A DNA stretch of 64,000 nt, taken from the NCBI GenBank assembly GCA_041690995.1, contig JBEPVM010000001.1:78158-142157 (forward strand), in the 5' to 3' direction. The notes beneath the pieces were generated by a model that did no database searches, was not told the DNA's origin, and saw only the letters and a list, made by a program, of their open reading frames with translations. The position numbers and the translations under genes are program-made. This DNA is from UBA4722 sp041690995 (lineage in GTDB: Bacteria > Pseudomonadota > Gammaproteobacteria > DSM-16500). This document shows positions 9,526-18,673 of this stretch, piece by piece. The number at the start of each line of letters is the position of its first letter. The stretch's first letter is position 1.

Positions 9526-9975
9526 ATGAAATGCTTCGTCGCTAGGATAAGTTTGACAGGGATCAGTGCATTTCTTTTCACTTTGCCGATAGTGGCCATA
9601 GCAGGCTGGCAAGTCGCAAAACCCCGACAGTCTGTTCCGAGCGAGCCTTTTTTTCAAGCGGGCTATCAACATGACACTTCTTTTGTTCCGACTTATGGAA
9701 GCTCTGCTTTCCCTAATCAATTTGCTAATCTAGGCAGGCCTGCGGCTGTTTATGCTATTAGTGTGAGCGGTTCATTAAAAGAAAATATCGTGCGTATTAT
9801 GGATCGCTACCATTGGAAAGTGGTATGGCAAGCACCTTATGATTATAATTTTGATGGACGAGTCACAGGATCAAGTTTACCGAATGTGATGGAAAAATTA
9901 ATCAAGCCATTTCCATTGCAAGCCGTTTTATATATGTCTAATCGTACAATGACTATTTTGCCAAGGAAAGTGTAA
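9526..9975 (+). CDS. TcpQ/PilL C-terminal-domain-like pilus biogenesis protein
   Basis: A short exported protein (about 149 residues from the chosen start) whose C-terminal 80 residues match the TcpQ/PilL C-terminal pattern: SLKENIVRIMDRYHW, a GR-x-TGSSL turn, then KPFPLQAVLYMSNRTM. TcpQ-like proteins help place or stabilise the secretin in the outer membrane. The start at 9526 is chosen because GGAG at 9516-9519 sits 6 bases upstream and a signal peptide follows directly. The stop overlaps the secretin gene by one base, consistent with a joint role. Full-length R64 PilL is much longer, so only the C-terminal module is present here. Confidence 0.75.
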   Translation: MKCFVARISLTGISAFLFTLPIVAIAGWQVAKPRQSVPSEPFFQAGYQHDTSFVPTYGSSAFPNQFANLGRPAAVYAISVSGSLKENIVRIMDRYHWKVVWQAPYDYNFDGRVTGSSLPNVMEKLIKPFPLQAVLYMSNRTMTILPRKV

Positions 9976-11609
9976 TGCTTTATAAAAGAATGGTTCTGAT
10001 ATTGATTACGATTGCTTTATTACTACTATCTCTATCGGGTTGTAACTCGCCTGTTTACAACCAGGCAGAAAGCAATGTCGCGGATGTCAAACAGCGTGTA
10101 GATGAAGCAAGGGTGAAATCAAATAATTCAGGTAAGCAACCGCCTGCGCTGGTAGTCAAAGAAGATCCCTATGTTGATAAAACGCCTATTGATTTAGCAA
10201 AACAACCTACCTGGTTAAAAAATCATATTATTTTAAGAGGGGATCAGCTGCCTTTCTCTTACTATAGTCGAGCTGTGGCTGGGGGTGCGGGGCGTAATGT
10301 ATTGACCCGTTACCAAGTTGGTTTGGATGATACTGCTAAAGTCTCCATGAATTATTCTGGCACAGTGAAAGGTGCTTTAGATTTATTAGCTGCTAAATCA
10401 GGCTATGTGTATTCAATTAATGGGAATTCTGTTTATTGGCAAGCATTTTTGACTAAAACATTTGATATTGCTTTTATGCCGGGTGCTTCTGATTACATGA
10501 TGGGTAAATCTTCAAGCGGCTCAGGGATTAGTAATGTTTCAAGTGGCGGTGCTGCAGGAAATACGACAGTGACGGCTATTATTGATGATAGCGCATCGGC
10601 ACAATATAGTAATTTGAAAGGAACATTATCTATTTGGAAAGATTTGGAAAGCACCATAAAACAATTGCTTTCGCCACAAGGCAGTGTCATGGTTTCGGAG
10701 TCAACCACTTCAGTGACAGTTCGTGATCGGCCCACTAATTTACAGTTAGTTGGCAAATATATTGCAAACTTAAATAATACGCTTTCGAGACAAGTGCTAG
10801 TCAAAGTTCAAGTACTGGATGTTTCACTTTCTAGTGCATTTAATTATGGTATTAATTGGCAAGCGGTGAAAACAGCATTAGGTAATCAATTTCAATTAAA
10901 TGCAAGTTACGGCACCCCTATTAGCCTAAGTACATTAAACCCTTTTGTGACGACTACGCCGTTGGCACAAAATGGCGGGGGCGCGCCAGGGTTACCTCAA
11001 TTTGGTAGCGTGAATCTTGATCCCAACAGTTCTACGGGTGTTACTGCTTTGATTAGTGCATTAACGCAACAAGGAAAAGTATCCTTAGTCACTGAGCCTA
11101 GAGTTGTTTGTCTCAATAATAATGTATCTGTCATACGCATTGTTCAACAGGCAGGTTATTTAGCAAGTGTACAAACAACATCGCTTTCAGGATCTGCGAG
11201 CGGGGGTGCGTCTATTACGACACAAGTCACGCCAGGTACTGTCGTGACAGGATTGACGTTATATATTTTGCCTAAAATTATGGGCGAAAAAGTGTTTTTA
11301 CAAGTCAATGCAGATTTATCGACTAATAATGGTATTGCTACTTTGTCTTCTACATCGGGTAGTTCTCCCTCCGCAGGCAATACATCGCCTGTTATTCAAG
11401 TTCCTAATGTAACGCAAAAACAATTTAATCAACGTAGCGTAGTTAGCTCAGGGGATACACTCATTCTTTCTGGATTTAGGCAAGTATCAAACCAGGCGAA
11501 TGCAATGCAAATGTTTCAATCACAGGCACTAGGAGGTAAAGCGGCTGTTGAAGTCACAAGCGAAACCATCGTTCTAATCACGCCTATTATATTGCACGGA
11601 TTTGCTTAA
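9975..11609 (+). CDS. pilN: Type IVb pilus secretin lipoprotein (PilN/BfpB family)
   Basis: Outer-membrane secretin channel for the pilus. The N-terminus is a lipoprotein signal with lipobox LSGC and acylated Cys at residue 23. An N-domain region precedes the C-terminal secretin beta-barrel, where TEPRVVCLNN (near 375-385) and the closing SGDTLILSGF segment are typical. Its 544 residues match R64 PilN in size. It starts one base inside the preceding TcpQ-like stop and is followed immediately by the PilO-like gene. Low-complexity Gly/Ser stretches lie in the middle. Family assignment is strong. Confidence 0.88.
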   Translation: MLYKRMVLILITIALLLLSLSGCNSPVYNQAESNVADVKQRVDEARVKSNNSGKQPPALVVKEDPYVDKTPIDLAKQPTWLKNHIILRGDQLPFSYYSRAVAGGAGRNVLTRYQVGLDDTAKVSMNYSGTVKGALDLLAAKSGYVYSINGNSVYWQAFLTKTFDIAFMPGASDYMMGKSSSGSGISNVSSGGAAGNTTVTAIIDDSASAQYSNLKGTLSIWKDLESTIKQLLSPQGSVMVSESTTSVTVRDRPTNLQLVGKYIANLNNTLSRQVLVKVQVLDVSLSSAFNYGINWQAVKTALGNQFQLNASYGTPISLSTLNPFVTTTPLAQNGGGAPGLPQFGSVNLDPNSSTGVTALISALTQQGKVSLVTEPRVVCLNNNVSVIRIVQQAGYLASVQTTSLSGSASGGASITTQVTPGTVVTGLTLYILPKIMGEKVFLQVNADLSTNNGIATLSSTSGSSPSAGNTSPVIQVPNVTQKQFNQRSVVSSGDTLILSGFRQVSNQANAMQMFQSQALGGKAAVEVTSETIVLITPIILHGFA

Positions 11610-12854
11610 ATGCCGCACATCACTCGAGAAGATGGCGAACGTTTTATTATTCCATCCTATCGTGAGGTGTTGAGCGCAAAAAAACCCTCCCTTTTAAGAA
11701 GAGAAATTTTACTGCTTGCGGGCAATTATGGTGAGTATATTGCCTTACAAAAGAAAAATGCTTCTCAATATGAAATCGCATTTTCTCCTGATCCAGGGGC
11801 TTTACTAGGTGAAACAGTTTGGCATTATTTTAAACGCCCTCGCGATTTAGTCTATTGTGAGGCTATTTCTAATACCGATGCGATTTTAGTGATCGTTAAA
11901 TCAGGAAGTGTTTATCTGGATGGCAGTTTTCCTATAGACAGTGTTGTTGAAGAGCTTGTTATTTTTAAAACACAGCAAAATAATTTTGATATTTATCTTT
12001 ATGGCGATGTGCCTATCAGCCAAATGCCTGAAGATGAAAAATTTTCATTTGATGCGGCGTCAGTCAAATCATTTAACATTTTGAATAAACCTGTTTTTCC
12101 AACATTGCCTACAGTTAAACAGTTTCAGTTGCAATTGGTTAATACTGTATTAAAATCGCAAGGCATTGGGGGTTTTCCCACTAAAATAATAGTCACGGTG
12201 GTGCTTTTGGTAGCGCTTCTTTGGATGGGATGGGATTATATTTCCACGCATAAAAAAACAGTCTTAATACCACAGGCTTTTGTTAGGATTGTTAATCCTT
12301 ATGAATTATATATAAGTAAATTAACCTCACCTAATCCAGCAACATTGATACATCAACTTGTGAATAATACCGCTCTATTTTTCACACTACCTGGGTGGTT
12401 TTTAGTTTCGTATAAAACAACAGATAATAATCTTGTGATGGATGCTGCCGTGAGATCAAGGGGGGCAAGGGTCGATGTACTTTATAAATGGGCAGAGAAA
12501 AATAACGTCAAAGTAGAATTAACCACGGATGGGTTTCATTTAAAGGCGGCTTTAACACCTATGAATAGGCTGGCGCCAACTTTTATTTATCGTTTGGATG
12601 GGGTTATTGCAAATTTAATAGATAGATTATCTTATGTTATTCCCGGTAATCCATTAGACGTGGGGGAATTTGTTAATAATGGAACCTATAAAGAAGTGGT
12701 ATTAACAATTAAATTTAATGGAGTATCACCTACTCTACTCAATGTAATCGGACAACAATTAAAAATGCTGCCACTTATACTGTCAAAAGTGAATGTGGCT
12801 GTTACAAATGGAAACTTAACGGGTTCCATTGTTCTTACGGCGTTAGGAAATTAA
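11610..12854 (+). CDS. pilO: Type IVb pilus accessory protein PilO
   Basis: A 414-residue bitopic inner-membrane protein. A cytoplasmic N-terminal half of about 190 residues (pattern GETVWHYFKRPRD) is followed by one membrane helix near 192-210 (VVLLVALLWMGWDY) and a periplasmic C-terminal half. This matches the PilO family of R64-like thin pili in layout and position between PilN and PilP. In these systems PilO and PilP are thought to connect the platform with the secretin. The gene starts directly after the secretin stop. Overall similarity is judged by eye, so confidence is below that of the motor and secretin. Confidence 0.75.
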   Translation: MPHITREDGERFIIPSYREVLSAKKPSLLRREILLLAGNYGEYIALQKKNASQYEIAFSPDPGALLGETVWHYFKRPRDLVYCEAISNTDAILVIVKSGSVYLDGSFPIDSVVEELVIFKTQQNNFDIYLYGDVPISQMPEDEKFSFDAASVKSFNILNKPVFPTLPTVKQFQLQLVNTVLKSQGIGGFPTKIIVTVVLLVALLWMGWDYISTHKKTVLIPQAFVRIVNPYELYISKLTSPNPATLIHQLVNNTALFFTLPGWFLVSYKTTDNNLVMDAAVRSRGARVDVLYKWAEKNNVKVELTTDGFHLKAALTPMNRLAPTFIYRLDGVIANLIDRLSYVIPGNPLDVGEFVNNGTYKEVVLTIKFNGVSPTLLNVIGQQLKMLPLILSKVNVAVTNGNLTGSIVLTALGN

Positions 12855-12899
12855 ATGCAGGAAACTAAATCCAGAAAATTAAATTCAGGAAACTAAATT

Positions 12900-13649
12900 A
12901 TGGCAAAAGAAAAACTCGCAGAAATGACAGCAAAACAAAAAGCTATGATAGGGGGTATGGTTGTCATAGTGCTTGTCGTGATATGGCAGGTAATGGGTTT
13001 GATGGGTAATGGTTCGACTAACCCTGTTCCATCGGCTACTCCTGCTATAAATAAAAACGGCGCGGCTAGTAAAATGGGAGCCTCTGCCGTCTCTTCCTCG
13101 GCGGAAAGCAATAAAACGCTACAGCAAAATGACCTACGGCAATCACCTGTTATGAGTGATGCACGATTTTTGCAATTGCAGCAAATGAGCGAACAAAAAT
13201 ATATTGGAAAATTAAACGATCTGGAAGATTTGAAAATACAGCGTGAGATTGCTGAAACTAATCAGGCTATTGCAACTGCAAAACTGGCAACAGTGACAGC
13301 TGAAAAAAATATTAACGATCTTTTAACTAAACCTGCCAGACCTGGGGTGCCAGTATCTGCTTATGCGAATCAATTAGCTCATCCGGGTGCGGAGGGCACA
13401 GGTGCTGAAACTTCTGTTGCATCTTCCGCTACGCGCGCGATGCCTGATGTTGATTACACAATTATTTCTGTTTCAATGCAATTGCATAAATGGAATGCCA
13501 TCATTGGGTACCAGGGAAAGTTGCTTAATGTGGGTGTCGGCGATGTATTGGCGGCTGATGGCTCGGTAGTGACGGATATTAATAAAAATAGCGTGACTTT
13601 AAAGAAAGATAGTGAAACAAGAAAGATAAGTATCACGACAGGCATATAA
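12900..13649 (+). CDS. pilP: Type IVb pilus biogenesis protein PilP
   Basis: A 249-residue inner-membrane protein: short cytoplasmic start, one membrane helix near 18-38, a Ser/Ala-rich linker, a coiled-coil near 88-145, and a small C-terminal domain (SMQLHKWNAIIGYQGKLLNV then VGDVLAADGSVV). That C-terminal domain is the recognisable part of the PilP family and is predicted to reach the secretin. The 45-base gap after pilO holds a small tandem repeat of the pattern AGGAAACTAAAT, which also supplies the ribosome-binding site. It ends 4 bases before coq7. Confidence 0.75.
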   Translation: MAKEKLAEMTAKQKAMIGGMVVIVLVVIWQVMGLMGNGSTNPVPSATPAINKNGAASKMGASAVSSSAESNKTLQQNDLRQSPVMSDARFLQLQQMSEQKYIGKLNDLEDLKIQREIAETNQAIATAKLATVTAEKNINDLLTKPARPGVPVSAYANQLAHPGAEGTGAETSVASSATRAMPDVDYTIISVSMQLHKWNAIIGYQGKLLNVGVGDVLAADGSVVTDINKNSVTLKKDSETRKISITTGI

Positions 13650-13653
13650 TACT

Positions 13654-14313
13654 ATGAGTAGCCGCTTTACAAATACTCGTTGTTTTTCATCTAGTGACCG
13701 TTTTTGTCTGGGTGTTGACCAAGCATTACGAGCTATCTTTAATAATCCTGAAACAACAAGTAGGCCTTATCCTGTTGATCATACGAGAGAGCCTGTCTTA
13801 ACTATTGCAGAGCGTCAGCATTCATCTGGACTCATGCGAGTGAACCATGCGGGTGAAGTCTGTGCGCAAGCTTTGTATCATGGCCAAAGCATTACTTCGC
13901 ATTGCCGTAAAATGAAAGAAAAAATGCATCAGGCGGTTATTGAAGAACGTGACCATTTGGAATGGTGTCATCGGCGTATTGTAGAACTACATAGTCATAC
14001 AAGTTATCTTAATTTTTTATGGTATTTAGGTTCATTTGCGATTGGCTTGACCGCAGGACTTATCGGTGATTCATGGAGTTTAGGTTTTATTGCTGAAACA
14101 GAAAATCAAGTTATTCAACATTTAGAAAAACATTTAATGCTTTTGCCTCTGCAGGATAAAAAAAGCTACGCTATTTTGAAAAAAATGCAGTCTGATGAAG
14201 AGCAACATAAAAATCATGCTATAGAGGCAGGAGCCAAAACTCTCCCGCGATCTATTAAAAAATTAATGGGTATTCTATCAGCTATCATGGTAAAAACAGC
14301 TTACCGGGTGTAG
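13654..14313 (+). CDS. coq7: 2-polyprenyl-3-methyl-6-methoxy-1,4-benzoquinone monooxygenase (Coq7)
   Basis: Di-iron hydroxylase of ubiquinone biosynthesis that adds the last ring hydroxyl. The ferritin-like four-helix motifs are all visible: MRVNHAGEVCAQALYHGQ, EERDHLEWC, ETENQVIQH and DEEQHKNHA, giving the six Glu/His metal ligands. At 219 residues it is the normal bacterial length. It sits 4 bases after pilP and is probably co-transcribed with the pilus genes, although it has no known pilus role. A GC-rich hairpin follows the stop. Confidence 0.93.
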   Translation: MSSRFTNTRCFSSSDRFCLGVDQALRAIFNNPETTSRPYPVDHTREPVLTIAERQHSSGLMRVNHAGEVCAQALYHGQSITSHCRKMKEKMHQAVIEERDHLEWCHRRIVELHSHTSYLNFLWYLGSFAIGLTAGLIGDSWSLGFIAETENQVIQHLEKHLMLLPLQDKKSYAILKKMQSDEEQHKNHAIEAGAKTLPRSIKKLMGILSAIMVKTAYRV

Positions 14314-14317
14314 TGTC

Positions 14318-14372
14318 CCCGCCCTCACCGGCAAAGCCCGTATTTGCGCATATTCAAAAGCTCGGTGGGCGC
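14318..14372 (+). terminator. GC-rich hairpin after coq7, possible terminator
   Basis: CGCCCTCACCG (14320-14330) can pair with CGGTGGGCG (14363-14371) with a two-base bulge, and GCAAA/TTTGC can pair inside the loop. The stretch is clearly more GC-rich than its surroundings and lies between convergent coq7 and the minus-strand membrane genes. The following T-run is weak, so this may be a factor-dependent end or a different structured element. Confidence 0.35.
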
Positions 14373-14390
14373 TTAAGACATTTCTTTTAC

Positions 14391-14714
14391 TTATGCTGCT
14401 TTATATAAAATAACCAATGCAGATGTTTGAACAAGCCAAATAATCCACACAATATCCATAAAATAAGGAAACCACTTCCGTTTTGCTATCCAATAAATAA
14501 TAGTAGGAACAAGCCCAACTAAAACAGGAATAGCGAGCAGTGTCAGTAAATTACGAATGATATTGCCAGCCTGACCACCTGAGAAAACCCCAGTTAAGAC
14601 ATCCGCGACCCAATCATGCGCTAACAGTAAATATTGTAATCCCTGTTGCGCATAAGGCATACCAACAGTGATTGCTAGACTCAATAAAATAATGACAATA
14701 ATCTGTTTTAGCAT
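14391..14714 (-). CDS. Small integral membrane protein, unknown function
   Basis: I do not recognise a family. The 107 residues contain an N-terminal hydrophobic helix (5-20), a second near 57-77 and a third near 85-105, with short polar loops. It lies 33 bases downstream of another small membrane protein on the same strand, and the two probably form a unit. It converges with coq7. The hydrophobic pattern and the GAAGGAA-like sequence before the ATG support a real gene. Confidence 0.65.
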   Translation of the reverse strand: MLKQIIVIILLSLAITVGMPYAQQGLQYLLLAHDWVADVLTGVFSGGQAGNIIRNLLTLLAIPVLVGLVPTIIYWIAKRKWFPYFMDIVWIIWLVQTSALVILYKAA

Positions 14715-14747
14715 AATAATTCTTCCTTGTTAGTTTATAAAAATTAA

Positions 14748-15092
14748 TTACCATTTAACCAATGTTGTTATGAAAAGACCTACCAGGGACATAACAATTA
14801 GTCCCCATCCTTCAACGGATGAAACAAGAGTAATATCATAGACCTGTATTGTAAACAAAATTAATAGCCCGCCGAGCAGTGTTATAATAGGCATCAACGC
14901 GGAACGTGCTGACGCTAGAATAATCAACAGTGCTATCACTATTTTCCCGCCATCATCAATATAATCAATCCACATAGGAAATAAATTATGTATAGAAAGA
15001 TAGTAATAAACACCTATTATTATCGCAATTAAGATAATGTGCGGAAGAATAGAGGAAAGTGAAAACAAATGACCGTTTCTTTTATGGGGCAT
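14748..15092 (-). CDS. Small integral membrane protein, unknown function
   Basis: I do not recognise a family. The 114 residues have a short basic start and about four hydrophobic helices (roughly 14-32, 48-62, 65-83 and 92-113). It is 43 bases downstream of the ABC-2 permease gene on the same strand and upstream of the other small membrane protein. The order suggests a minus-strand run from the ABC transporter, but nothing in the sequence ties it functionally to that transporter. Confidence 0.65.
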   Translation of the reverse strand: MPHKRNGHLFSLSSILPHIILIAIIIGVYYYLSIHNLFPMWIDYIDDGGKIVIALLIILASARSALMPIITLLGGLLILFTIQVYDITLVSSVEGWGLIVMSLVGLFITTLVKW

Positions 15093-15135
15093 AGTGACAG
15101 TAACTACTTTAATTAAAGCAACGAAGATAACATAT

Positions 15136-15924
15136 TTAGCCGCGAAGTCCTACCCCCTTTTTTAATAAAAATAAGCACCAGACAAAAAGAATAATCAATA
15201 ACAAACCCGTTAATAAAAACCCATCATAAATATTAACGTCAGAAACACCTAATATTCCATATCTAAATGTATCAACTATATTTAATACGGGATTTAGAAG
15301 AGAGATTTTTTGCCAAATAGGGGGAAGTTGTTTAATTGAGTAAAACACGCCGCCTAAATAAGTCAATGGGGTAAGTATAAATGTTGGAATAAAGGCAACA
15401 TCATCGAATCGTTTTGCGAAAATTCCATTAATAAATCCGCCTAATGAAAATAATAGAGAAGCTAAAATAGCCATACTCATAACAATAACCGTATTATAAA
15501 TATGGATATGAGTAAAGAGGAGTGCAATGAATACGACTATAATCCCTACTAATAACCCACGTAACGTCCCTGAAACCGTATATCCACACAAAATAATATA
15601 ACTCGGCATTGATGATACGAGCATTTCTTCAATGCTTTTACTGAATTTAGCGCCAAAAAAAGAAGAGGAGGTGTTTGCATAAGCATTCGTTATCATGGCC
15701 ATCATCACTAATCCCGGGACAATATATTGTATATAAGAGAATCCTTGAATAGCATGGAGTTGCGCTCCAATTAATTTGCCGAAAATAATAAAATAAAGCG
15801 TGGTAGTAATAGCAGGTGGTAATAATGTTTGTGTCCAGATTCTTATAAAACGCATAATTTCTTTGTACAAAATAGTCTGTAACGCAATGCCATTTTTCCT
15901 GGAAAATATTGAATACAAGATCAT
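15136..15924 (-). CDS. yadH: ABC-2 type transporter permease (YadH-like)
   Basis: A 262-residue membrane permease with six predicted helices, of the ABC-2 family and close in pattern to YadH (TLYFIIFGKLIG near the start, FMLTPLTYLGG-like FILTPLTYLGGVFYS near 180-195). It should pair with the ATPase encoded directly upstream to export an unknown substrate, possibly a lipid or envelope component. Its start overlaps the ATPase stop by 4 bases (ATGA), a sign of translational coupling. Confidence 0.88.
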   Translation of the reverse strand: MILYSIFSRKNGIALQTILYKEIMRFIRIWTQTLLPPAITTTLYFIIFGKLIGAQLHAIQGFSYIQYIVPGLVMMAMITNAYANTSSSFFGAKFSKSIEEMLVSSMPSYIILCGYTVSGTLRGLLVGIIVVFIALLFTHIHIYNTVIVMSMAILASLLFSLGGFINGIFAKRFDDVAFIPTFILTPLTYLGGVFYSIKQLPPIWQKISLLNPVLNIVDTFRYGILGVSDVNIYDGFLLTGLLLIILFVWCLFLLKKGVGLRG

Positions 15925-16847
15925 ATCGGTAATACCTTATTTTCAGCAATCAAATGAATAAATAATTCTTCAAGCCGATTCGTCTTATTATGTATGCTAT
16001 TAATTTGAATGTGTTGTTTGTTCAGTTCGTCAAATAACTTATTCAAGGATTGATTTTGAAATAGCTCAACTTCAATAGTAAGATTATCCAGTAGGCGGTA
16101 AGAGTAATCACTTAGTTTTATTAAGTGATCAACAGGATTAGCAAGCTCAAGAATCAATGTTTGCATGCCTAATTGATTGATTAATGATTTTGTGCTTGCG
16201 TTCTTTATAATTTCGCCGTGATCAATAATCGCTATATTCTTACAGAGTTTCTCGGCTTCTTCAAGATAATGGGTTGTTAGAATAATGGTAGTGCCTTGTT
16301 GATTTAATTTTGTGAGAAAATTCCACAAAGAATGTCTTAACTCGATATCAACGCCCGCGGTGGGTTCGTCAAGAATCAGCAATTTGGGTTGGTTAATGAG
16401 CGCACGCGCAATCATTAACCGTCTTTTCATGCCACCAGACAAGTGGAAAACGCATCGTTCGCGTAAATCCCATAAGCCCATCTCTTTTAAATAGAGTTCT
16501 GCACGCGGAATAGCAATCTTGCGAGAAATACCGTAATAACCTGCTTGATTAATGAGAATATCTATTATTTTTTCAAAGGGATTAAAATTAATTTCTTGTG
16601 GCACGATACCCATACAAGATTTAGCTGCTTCGAAGTGAGTGTCGATATTATATTTAAAAACGGAAACTGTCCCTGATGTTTTTTTAACGAGGGAGGATAA
16701 AATGCCAATAACGGTTGATTTTCCAGCCCCGTTTGGCCCCAGTAAACCGAAAAAATCACCTTCGGCAATAGTGAAACTAATACCTTTGAGTGCGGTTGAC
16801 CCAGTAGGGTATATTTTAGTAAGGTCTTTTACAGTGAGTGCGGCCAT
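15921..16847 (-). CDS. yadG: ABC transporter ATP-binding protein (YadG-like)
   Basis: ATPase of the two-gene ABC-2 exporter. Walker A is GPNGAGKST at residues 37-45, followed by the Q-loop, the signature LSGGMKRR and Walker B LLILDEPTAGVD, then the H-loop TTHYLEEAE. At 308 residues it matches YadG-like proteins. A C-terminal region after about 210 is divergent from ATPase cores, as is common in this group. It overlaps the permease gene and is 47 bases downstream of proC, which runs in the same direction. Confidence 0.92.
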   Translation of the reverse strand: MAALTVKDLTKIYPTGSTALKGISFTIAEGDFFGLLGPNGAGKSTVIGILSSLVKKTSGTVSVFKYNIDTHFEAAKSCMGIVPQEINFNPFEKIIDILINQAGYYGISRKIAIPRAELYLKEMGLWDLRERCVFHLSGGMKRRLMIARALINQPKLLILDEPTAGVDIELRHSLWNFLTKLNQQGTTIILTTHYLEEAEKLCKNIAIIDHGEIIKNASTKSLINQLGMQTLILELANPVDHLIKLSDYSYRLLDNLTIEVELFQNQSLNKLFDELNKQHIQINSIHNKTNRLEELFIHLIAENKVLPI

Positions 16848-16894
16848 AACAGTGATATTAGCATATACGCATCACATCTCAAGAATAGTTGTTT

Positions 16895-17722
16895 TTAATT
16901 ATAAAGCTTTGCTAATTCCTCTGAACGTTTTTTTGCTGCTAATGCTGCGTCTAGTATGATTTCGCGAATATTGTATTTCTCAAGCACTTCAAGAGCGGCT
17001 GCGGTAGTGCCACCCGGTGAGGTGACGGAGTCGCGTAATTCTATAATATTTTTTTCGCTTTTAAGCGCCATGGAGGCTGCGCCAAACGCGGTTTGTAACG
17101 TCAGGAGACGGGCGGTTTCTGGCGTTAAACCTAATTTTTCTCCTGCTTGTTGGAGTGCTTCCATGATTAAGAAAAAATAAGCTGGGCCTGAACCTGATAA
17201 TGCGGTCACTGCATTCAGTAATTGTTCGTCATCTAACCAGACAATCATTCCAACCGCTTGTAAAATAGTTTCAGCAGTGTATCTTTGTTGTTGGGAGACA
17301 TATTGATTGGCAAATAGTGCAGATGCTCCGCAACCAATGAGCGCTGGTATATTCGGCATACAACGTACGATAGGAACTGTTCCCCCTAAACACTGTTGAA
17401 TGCTGGATTCAGTAATCCCTGCTGCAACAGAAATAATAAGCGGTTTTCTCTGCTGAATATTGTCTGCAAGTGTATGCGCAACTTGGTTAAATATCTGTGG
17501 TTTAACAGCAAAAATAATAACATCTGCTTCTTTAATAATAACTGAATTATCAATAGAGGTCTGAATAGTAAATTGCTTGTTTAACGCATTTAATTTTTTT
17601 ATATCTGAATCTGAAACAGCTATTTTTTCTGGAGGATAATGCTGGGCGATCAATCCTCCCAGCAAACTGGTTCCCATATTGCCGGCGCCAATAATAGCAA
17701 TGGTCGCATTATTTTTTTGCAT
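16895..17722 (-). CDS. proC: Pyrroline-5-carboxylate reductase
   Basis: Catalyses the last step of proline synthesis, reducing pyrroline-5-carboxylate with NAD(P)H. The N-terminal Rossmann motif is IGAGNMGTSLLGGL (11-24). The C-terminal half holds the family signature GSGPAYFFLIMEAL and later DSVTSPGGTTAAAL. The 275-residue length is standard. It follows the DUF3298-like gene by 2 bases, so they are likely co-transcribed. Confidence 0.95.
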   Translation of the reverse strand: MQKNNATIAIIGAGNMGTSLLGGLIAQHYPPEKIAVSDSDIKKLNALNKQFTIQTSIDNSVIIKEADVIIFAVKPQIFNQVAHTLADNIQQRKPLIISVAAGITESSIQQCLGGTVPIVRCMPNIPALIGCGASALFANQYVSQQQRYTAETILQAVGMIVWLDDEQLLNAVTALSGSGPAYFFLIMEALQQAGEKLGLTPETARLLTLQTAFGAASMALKSEKNIIELRDSVTSPGGTTAAALEVLEKYNIREIILDAALAAKKRSEELAKLYN

Positions 17723-17724
17723 TA

Positions 17725-18516
17725 TTATCCTACACTTTTAGAAGCATCTTTAGCGCTTGAAATAATTAACGCTTTTGGTGAAAAAATAGGTTGTAATTCT
17801 CTATAAGGTATTTCAACTTCTTGTGGCCCATTAGCGTAGGGAGCCACTTGATATTCATCAAAGGTAATTAAAAGGGAATCGGCTTGTATATTCCAGTTTT
17901 TGTAATTTTCTGCCTTGGGTTTAGCGCCATTTGTAATCATCCATTTGTCTTTTAAAGAAGCATTTAATTTATTATTGCTGTAAGTTGCAAGCGCTTTTAG
18001 ATAATTTTTTTGAGGTTTGAACAAATCGCTAAGCGCTAATTCTTTGCCATGTGTTAAATCAAAATTAAGCACACGATACAGATGAAAAGGATGGGCGTGG
18101 CCAGCTTGCATACCTTCTATGTTTAAGCGCACACTGATTAAAGTTAATTGGGCTGGGTGAATCACATCGACATCATAATCAATAGTAAAGCTGTTATTTC
18201 TCATCGCCTCTGGCAATGTTTTCATCTGAACTGCATCATGTTTAATACTATTCTTAAAATGCTCGATTTCTGTGTTAATCATTTTATGAATTTGTTGATT
18301 AAAATTTTGAGCTGAGCCTGAGAGTGGCCGCCCTGTGATTTGTGGATAGGTGGCGTTGATTATATAATGTAATTGGGTATTTTCTTCGTTCTGTGTTTTG
18401 GAAATCACTTTCAGTTGATTGTTGATTATCACTGCCTCGTTCTCGCTATTAGGCAATGGCGTAGCAAAAGCCAAATTTGTAAATGCTAATAATAGAATTA
18501 AAATTAAATTTTTCAT
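17725..18516 (-). CDS. Exported protein with DUF3298/DUF4163-like domain
   Basis: The 263 residues begin with a signal peptide (MKNLILILLLAFTNLAFA). The body resembles RsiV-type proteins: an N-terminal part with YPQITG, and a C-terminal DUF3298-like part with the pattern LTHGKELALSDLFKP. Such proteins are periplasmic and of poorly known function; the C-terminal fold is shared with lysozyme-sensing anti-sigma factors. No anti-sigma membrane domain is seen here. It is divergent from the waaG-waaP gene and leads the proC unit. Confidence 0.78.
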   Translation of the reverse strand: MKNLILILLLAFTNLAFATPLPNSENEAVIINNQLKVISKTQNEENTQLHYIINATYPQITGRPLSGSAQNFNQQIHKMINTEIEHFKNSIKHDAVQMKTLPEAMRNNSFTIDYDVDVIHPAQLTLISVRLNIEGMQAGHAHPFHLYRVLNFDLTHGKELALSDLFKPQKNYLKALATYSNNKLNASLKDKWMITNGAKPKAENYKNWNIQADSLLITFDEYQVAPYANGPQEVEIPYRELQPIFSPKALIISSAKDASKSVG

Positions 18517-18673
18517 GATAGGCTGCCCTCTCGAAAGATGATCAAAAATATATCAAATAAGTGGGATACCGTCAACAGAAAATGAAAGTTTTTCAAAATG
18601 ATCAAAATATAAACATATCTGGCTCGTACTATCAGATATAATAGGGCAATTTTAAGAAGTTGCCGTTGAGTGA

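Noticed and set aside
14318..14372. Riboswitch or small RNA
   Set aside because: It lies downstream of coq7 between convergent genes, so it cannot control a following gene; no known riboswitch core is visible.
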